A stretch of 47,254 nucleotides of DNA from Saprospiraceae bacterium (lineage in GTDB: Bacteria > Bacteroidota > Bacteroidia > Chitinophagales > Saprospiraceae), in contig JAHDES010000048.1 in NCBI GenBank assembly GCA_020628645.1, forward strand, positions 1 to 47,254, written 5' to 3'. Position numbers and translations under genes: made by a program. This document shows positions 42,677 to 47,254 of this stretch, piece by piece. The notes below the pieces were generated by a model. The model saw only the letters and a program-made list of their open reading frames with translations, made no database searches and was not told where the DNA came from. Positions within the stretch are counted from its first letter, which is position 1; each line of letters begins with the position of its first letter.

Positions 42677-44257
42677 ATGAAATTCCACTTTTTGACACTT
42701 CTATTATGTTGTTTGACCTTTTCAGGATTTGGACAAAAAACCTTTTCGGCAGATGTTGCTGAGATTATTTATAAAAAATGTTCGTCTTGTCATCGTGCAG
42801 GTGAAATTGGCCCAATGGCACTCACCAATTATGAGGAAGTGAAAGATTGGGGGGCGATGATTGAATATGTTACTTCTAATAAAATCATGCCGCCTTGGCA
42901 AGCTGATCCTACCTATTCTAAATTTCTAGGAGAGAATTATCTCACAGATAGTGAAATCGCAACGATTGGTGAATGGGTGGACGCAGGAATGCCACGAGGA
43001 GATGAAGCCGAAGAACCGCCTTTTCCTGATTTTCCAGAGGGATCAGTTTTAGGAGAACCCGATTTGGTCTTAGAAATGGAAGAAGAATGGCTGCATGAAG
43101 GGAACTATCAAGATGACTATCGTTATTTTGTATTTCCAACCAATTTGCCTGAGGATAAAGTGATTAAAGCCGTTGAATTCCGTCCTGGTAATTCCAAGAT
43201 TGTCCATCATGCTTTAGTCTTTGAAGATATTACTGGAGCAGCTGCGGCTAATGATGCTGCTACGCCCGAATATGGTTTTGAAGGCTTTGGTAGTTTTACA
43301 GATGGAAGTCAACAAGGAACGCTTAACCAAAAACAATACCCTGGTTATGTACCTGGTCAAAAACCTAATTTATTTCCTGATGGTATTGGTCAAATTCTCC
43401 GAAAAGGAGCAGATGTAGTCGTACAAGTGCATTACGCCCCCTGGCCTGTAGATGAAACCGACAGATCAAAACTTAATATCTTCTTTATGGATGAAGAAGA
43501 AACCTTTGAGCGAGAAGTACGAGGGCATATCATGGTGCCTTTTCAAGAAGTCATTGGGGAATTATTTATTATTCCTGCGAATACTCAACGTATATTTCAT
43601 GGAACCTATGAAATTCCTACAGATGTGAGTTTAGTAGGTATTGCGCCTCACATGCACCTTTTAGGCAAACATTGGGAAGTATGGATGGAAAAACCTAATG
43701 GCGAAATTGTGAATTTAATTAAAATTCCAGAATGGGATTTCAATTGGCAAGGCTCGTATAGTTTTGAACGCTATATTGTTGCACCTGCGGGAACAGTCAT
43801 ACATGCTGTAGCGAGTTATGATAATACGACGAACAATCCTAATAATCCAAGTAATCCACCACAATTTGTTACTTGGGGAGAATCAACAACGGATGAAATG
43901 TATTACCTACCTATCACCTATGTGGAATATGAAACTGGAGACGAGGATATTGTTTTTGAAGAATCTACCGTGAATGTGGCAGATGTCGTTGTAGATGGTA
44001 GTCGAATCTACCCATTACAACCCAATCCTGTAAAAGATTTTACGATTGCTGGCTTTCATTTAACACACGGGCAGCCTTTGAACATTTCTATTTTTGATTT
44101 AAATGGGAAGAAAATTCGTAGTCTTCGAGAAGCGGAATTTTTCAATATGGGGGAGCATTTTATCAATTTCTCTACCAAAAACTTAACAGCTGGATTGTAT
44201 ATCTTGCAAATAGAAGGAAATAACGTATTGCTCACGGAAAAATTTGTGAAGCAGTAA
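42677..44257 (+). CDS. Cytochrome c / copper type II monooxygenase-like protein with type IX sorting domain
   Basis: A 526-residue secreted protein. Signal about 1-20 (ends GFGQ). A cytochrome c domain with C35-S-S-C38-H39 covers about 22-110 (WVDAGMPRG is its last helix; IMPPW holds a candidate methionine ligand). Residues about 130-430 match the two-domain copper type II, ascorbate-dependent monooxygenase fold: H177-H178 and H252 for one copper, H325-x-H327 and M408 for the other, with spacing close to that of peptidylglycine monooxygenase. A type A sorting domain (PLQPNPVKDFTIAGF to LTEKFVKQ) fills the last 75 residues. All copper ligands are present, so it may well be active; substrate unknown. 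It has its own terminator and follows the redoxin-like gene. Confidence 0.88.
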   Translation: MKFHFLTLLLCCLTFSGFGQKTFSADVAEIIYKKCSSCHRAGEIGPMALTNYEEVKDWGAMIEYVTSNKIMPPWQADPTYSKFLGENYLTDSEIATIGEWVDAGMPRGDEAEEPPFPDFPEGSVLGEPDLVLEMEEEWLHEGNYQDDYRYFVFPTNLPEDKVIKAVEFRPGNSKIVHHALVFEDITGAAAANDAATPEYGFEGFGSFTDGSQQGTLNQKQYPGYVPGQKPNLFPDGIGQILRKGADVVVQVHYAPWPVDETDRSKLNIFFMDEEETFEREVRGHIMVPFQEVIGELFIIPANTQRIFHGTYEIPTDVSLVGIAPHMHLLGKHWEVWMEKPNGEIVNLIKIPEWDFNWQGSYSFERYIVAPAGTVIHAVASYDNTTNNPNNPSNPPQFVTWGESTTDEMYYLPITYVEYETGDEDIVFEESTVNVADVVVDGSRIYPLQPNPVKDFTIAGFHLTHGQPLNISIFDLNGKKIRSLREAEFFNMGEHFINFSTKNLTAGLYILQIEGNNVLLTEKFVKQ

Positions 44258-44287
44258 GAAGATAAATATTAATTCCAATCAATAGAG

Positions 44288-44323
44288 CCGCTAATTATCA
44301 ATTAAAATAGTTAGCGGTTTTTT
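44288..44323 (+). terminator. Rho-independent terminator
   Basis: CCGCTAA (44288-44294) pairs with TTAGCGG (44311-44317), TAT/ATA extend it inside, and six T follow (44318-44323). It ends the cytochrome/copper protein transcript. Confidence 0.88.
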
Positions 44324-44376
44324 AATTTAAATCGGATCTAACAAACCACCACTTTAAAATATTCGTTTGTATTAAT

Positions 44377-46197
44377 GTGGAACAGTTTTTTTTCAATAAA
44401 TGGAGTAAGATAGGCTTTAGCCTGTACATTTGCTGTGTACTTTCTTACTCATTGATAGCACAAGCAACAAAGGTATTTCCAATTCAAATAAATCAAGTAG
44501 ATACAACTTCCTTTGAAATTCCTCTACCTACTCATAGTATTGATACTACTTATTTAAATGATACCTTATCTGTTTTTTTAAATCAATTGCATCAGGCGAC
44601 TTTTTACGCAGCTTCGATAGATCAGATAAACATAGAACGAGATACAGTTTGGGTCAATTTATTTGTAGGAAAGGCGTATGAGCAATTTATACTTCGCAAT
44701 GGAAATATCCCCATTTCTGTATTACAACAAATTGGATTGCCGTCTTCTTCTTGGGAGAAGAAAATACAATCCTATCAAGATGCCCAACAACTACAAGAAG
44801 TCTTATTACAATACGCCGAAAATACCGCTTATCCTTTCGCAAGGACTTATCTAAATGAAATTGAAATAGGAGAACAGCATATCGAAGCTCGTTTAAATTG
44901 GAAATTGAATCAATTTATTACCTATGGCGATCTTCAAATCGAAGGCGATGCCAACCTACGAAAAGGATATTTAAGCAACTATTTACAGATTCAAGAAGGA
45001 ACGCCTTTTGATAAATCAAAATTAAACCGAATTGAACAGCAACTGACCGAACTCCCCTTTGTGCGCCAAAAAGGTGCCCCTAAAGTACGTTTTAAAGATG
45101 ATACAGCTACCGTTTATCTTTTCTTAGATAAAAAACAAGCGAGTCGTTTTGATTTAATTTTTGGCGTGTTGCCCAATAGTAATCCACTTTTAGGAAGGAA
45201 TTTATTGGTTACAGGAATAGGAACGCTAGAATTGTATAATTCTTTTGGAGCTGGAGAGCGAATTTATGTTGCCTTTCAGCAAACCCGTCCACAGACTCAA
45301 GAAATTGAAGGAGCATTTTCTTATCCTTATATTTTGAATAGTGCATTTGGAGTGACCACCGCTTTTGAGTTATATAAGCAAGATTCCAGTTTTTTAGATG
45401 TATCGTATGAATTGGGAGTGTCGTATGATTTTTCCTCACGTCAATCACTTCAATTATTTTTCAATCGTCATGCCAATCGAATTTTGACAATAGATACCAC
45501 TACTATTTTGCAAACAAGAGTACTCCCCAATAATCAAGATTTACAACTTAATACCTGGGGAATAGATTATCGGTTTCACAATTTAGATTATCGTTTTAAT
45601 CCTCGAAAGGGATGGCAAATACAACTACGATTGGGTGCTACGAATAAATCAATTTTACCCAATCAAACAATTACAGCTTTAAAAGATGGAAATGATCCCA
45701 CTTTTGATTTTACAACATTATATGATCCTCTTAATTTAAAAACAACCCAATTTCAGACACAAATCCAGATCAATCGTTTTTTTCCTATTGCTAATCGCTC
45801 TAGCATTTTATTAGGGATTCATACTGGGCGTATTTTTAATGAACAAGGAATATTTCAATCTGAGGCTTTTCGTTTAGGAGGAAATCGTACCTTAAGAGGT
45901 TTTGATGAAGAAGTACTCCGCGCAAGCACCTATTTTATATCCACTTTGGAGTATCGCTGGTTACTAACGCAAAATTCTAGTATTTTTCTTTTTACAGATG
46001 TAGCTTATTTAGAGTTAGTATCACAAAACGAAAAGAGCTTTCAGCGACCAATGGGGCTTGGGCTTGGGCTTCGACTGGATACACAAGCAGGCGTATTTGG
46101 GATTAGTGCGGCATTGGGTAGAGATTGGAATAATCCATCTGATTTTTTTGATTTCCGTTCTCCCAAAATTCATTTTGGTTATATTAGTTTATTTTAA
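44377..46197 (+). CDS. Omp85/TamA-like outer-membrane protein (GTG start)
   Basis: A 606-residue protein with signal about 8-30 (KIGFSLYICCVLSYSLIAQ). A POTRA domain lies near 185-255 (ITYGDLQIEGDANLRKGYLSNYLQIQEGTPFDKSKLNRIEQQLTELPFV), and a 16-strand barrel fills the rest, with FRLGGNRTLRGFDEE holding the RGF motif of Omp85 proteins and the terminal FGYISLF strand ending in phenylalanine. It resembles BamA/TamA/ShlB relatives that insert or export proteins at the outer membrane. The frame starts at GTG 44377; an ATG two bases upstream (44375) would fit only if the adjacent T8 run had nine T. The stop overlaps the convergent gene's stop by 4 bp. Confidence 0.88.
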   Translation: MEQFFFNKWSKIGFSLYICCVLSYSLIAQATKVFPIQINQVDTTSFEIPLPTHSIDTTYLNDTLSVFLNQLHQATFYAASIDQINIERDTVWVNLFVGKAYEQFILRNGNIPISVLQQIGLPSSSWEKKIQSYQDAQQLQEVLLQYAENTAYPFARTYLNEIEIGEQHIEARLNWKLNQFITYGDLQIEGDANLRKGYLSNYLQIQEGTPFDKSKLNRIEQQLTELPFVRQKGAPKVRFKDDTATVYLFLDKKQASRFDLIFGVLPNSNPLLGRNLLVTGIGTLELYNSFGAGERIYVAFQQTRPQTQEIEGAFSYPYILNSAFGVTTAFELYKQDSSFLDVSYELGVSYDFSSRQSLQLFFNRHANRILTIDTTTILQTRVLPNNQDLQLNTWGIDYRFHNLDYRFNPRKGWQIQLRLGATNKSILPNQTITALKDGNDPTFDFTTLYDPLNLKTTQFQTQIQINRFFPIANRSSILLGIHTGRIFNEQGIFQSEAFRLGGNRTLRGFDEEVLRASTYFISTLEYRWLLTQNSSIFLFTDVAYLELVSQNEKSFQRPMGLGLGLRLDTQAGVFGISAALGRDWNNPSDFFDFRSPKIHFGYISLF

Positions 46198-47063
46198 ACA
46201 GCTTCTTGTACAGCTTGAATTACAGGTTGATAAATATTAAATGTATCTTGATTTAGGCATACAGAAAGCTGTTCATACAAATCAGGCAAATGCTGTTTAA
46301 AAGCAGCTGGAAATTGGAAAAAATGATGAATACTTACCGCCAATGGATCGATCTCAGGTAAATTCATAAATTTATCTAAATATGCCTTGCTCATCCCACT
46401 GACTTTTTCTAAGGTTTCCCAATCAATGGTAGAGCGTTCTGGATAAGTATAATTCAAATGTGTTCTCATAAATATCTTAGCATATTCGTAAAGCCCAATG
46501 TGAAAAATCTTTTTAGGCTGTATCACCGCCTGCATTAAATAATTTCCAGAAACCATAATTACACCATCTTCTGCATAAATCTCAGAAGGATGAAAATGCT
46601 CAGGATATTGTGGAGAAGGAAATAGATTTGGATAAACAATGATATGCTCAAATGGTGCCATTAAATAATCATTTTGACCAAAAGTAACTTGTATGGCTGC
46701 TGCTGCGATAAAAGCTTTAATATCTTCAGGAACAGCTTCGCCACCTCCCATAGGTTTATACTCGTTGGCAATCATATAAAGCTTCATTCGCTGTCGGAAA
46801 CGTAGTTTTTCTTCAACGGAAAGATGATTATAATAAGTATTATGTTTCACTAAAAGCAAGCGTAAAGGTTGCGCTAAGTCAGGAGGGTTGCGCTTGTACC
46901 ACCACCAATCTAATTGAGGACTAAACAAATAAAGCATCACCCCAACAATCACAAATGGAACAATATAAATAGCTATTGATCCAAAATCATCATGTGTTTG
47001 ATATAGGTAGAAAAAAGTAAGTAAGCCTACTATAATAGGAACCGCCAATAATCGCGAAAACAT
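46194..47063 (-). CDS. MtfA-like membrane protein with lost zinc-binding motif
   Basis: A 289-residue protein with two N-terminal membrane helices (LLAVPIIVGLLTFFYLY; IAIYIVPFVIVGVMLYLF) and a soluble domain that follows the MtfA/M90 zinc peptidase pattern: EEKLRFRQRMKLY, PEDIKAFIAAAAIQVTFGQNDYLMAPFEHIIVYPNLF, and DPLAVSIHHFFQFPAAFKQHLPDLYEQL, matching the SExFFExP...HPxLYxxL end. The expected HEFAH is replaced by Y192-E-Y-A-K196, and the later glutamate by histidine, so zinc ligands are missing. It is probably a catalytically dead relative with a binding or regulatory role. It ends convergently with the Omp85 gene. Confidence 0.8.
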   Translation of the reverse strand: MFSRLLAVPIIVGLLTFFYLYQTHDDFGSIAIYIVPFVIVGVMLYLFSPQLDWWWYKRNPPDLAQPLRLLLVKHNTYYNHLSVEEKLRFRQRMKLYMIANEYKPMGGGEAVPEDIKAFIAAAAIQVTFGQNDYLMAPFEHIIVYPNLFPSPQYPEHFHPSEIYAEDGVIMVSGNYLMQAVIQPKKIFHIGLYEYAKIFMRTHLNYTYPERSTIDWETLEKVSGMSKAYLDKFMNLPEIDPLAVSIHHFFQFPAAFKQHLPDLYEQLSVCLNQDTFNIYQPVIQAVQEAV

Positions 47064-47201
47064 AGATCAGTTTGTTTATTATAACGTTGCATAATGCTTG
47101 AAGCTACAAAGTATTTTAAATATTTTATAAAAATAAAAGGAATTCACTTGTGCAAAACAAAAAAAGAATATAAATTTGCAACCGCTTAAACAAGCAAGGT
47201 C

Positions 47202-47254
47202 GGTACCTTAGCTCAGTTGGTAGAGCAATGGACTGAAAATCCATGTGTCCCTGG
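47202..47254 (+). tRNA. tRNA-Phe (GAA), cut by window edge
   Basis: Acceptor half GGTACCT, D arm GCTC/GAGC with AGTTGGTA loop, anticodon stem ATGGA/TCCAT with loop CTGAAAA, anticodon GAA at 34-36, then GTGTC and the start of the T stem. The final 20 or so bases lie beyond the window. Confidence 0.95.

Overview
The window comes from the chromosome of an AT-rich member of the Bacteroidota. I would place it near the Saprospiria, but that placement is inference. The phylum call rests on type IX secretion C-terminal domains (type A on the genes at 28964 and 42677, a gliding-motility/CHU_C type B domain on the gene at 6149), many lipoproteins with short signals, families largely confined to this phylum (DUF4294, RDD/SpoIIM/DUF4129/DUF4350), and TAnnTTTG-like promoter words. 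No phage, insertion sequence transposase, CRISPR array or rRNA gene is visible. One tRNA-Phe is cut by the right edge.

Layout. 1-1.8 kb: the start of a phenylacetyl-CoA epoxidase operon (paaA, paaB) on the minus strand, followed by a small four-helix-bundle gene bracketed by CAATAATCAAT repeats and a heptamer array. A perfect 18-bp operator-like palindrome lies upstream of paaA. 1.9-9.6 kb: six co-directional exported genes: two lipoproteins with repeated LxRxP modules, a Tat-exported DUF1501-like protein, a haem c lipoprotein, a further lipoprotein and a giant type IX-secreted adhesin-like protein. 9.6-15.8 kb, minus strand: serine hydrolase, GT39-type glycosyltransferase, MscL, C39-peptidase ABC exporter. 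15.9-21.3 kb, plus strand: CHAT/TPR protein, beta-helix lipoprotein, SDR protein. 21.4-28.8 kb, minus strand: RmlA, a hybrid kinase/HPt/receiver phosphorelay, RlmD with an overlapping small gene, and an RDD membrane protein. 28.9-36 kb: a type IX-secreted L-domain repeat protein, then SpoIIM, DUF4129 and DUF4350 genes. 36-38 kb: outer-membrane barrel plus a lipoprotein whose start region carries a pentanucleotide repeat that puts it out of frame. 38.4-47 kb: DUF4294 protein, nucleotidyltransferase, S37 peptidase, redoxin-like protein, cytochrome c/copper monooxygenase-like protein, Omp85 barrel, a MtfA-like protein lacking its zinc motif, tRNA-Phe.

How it fits together. Most genes act in the envelope. 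Two groups combine c-type haem proteins with secreted partners: the 1962-9628 cluster, and the redoxin-like/cytochrome-copper pair at 41815-44257. The kinase, HPt and stand-alone receiver form a complete candidate phosphorelay.

The most unusual content is outside the coding regions. At least four families of short palindromic elements recur in this one window, each sitting just upstream of genes and in the same orientation relative to the gene: an ACTT/AAGTT hairpin (2840, 33865), a TCG/CGAC hairpin (3383, 4845, 42631), a 139-175 bp two-hairpin element whose end coincides with ATGAAA (12678, 42450), and an ACTGC...GCAGT element (28842, 41750). Together with the pentamer-repeat lipoprotein, these are the best candidates for undescribed regulatory biology here.
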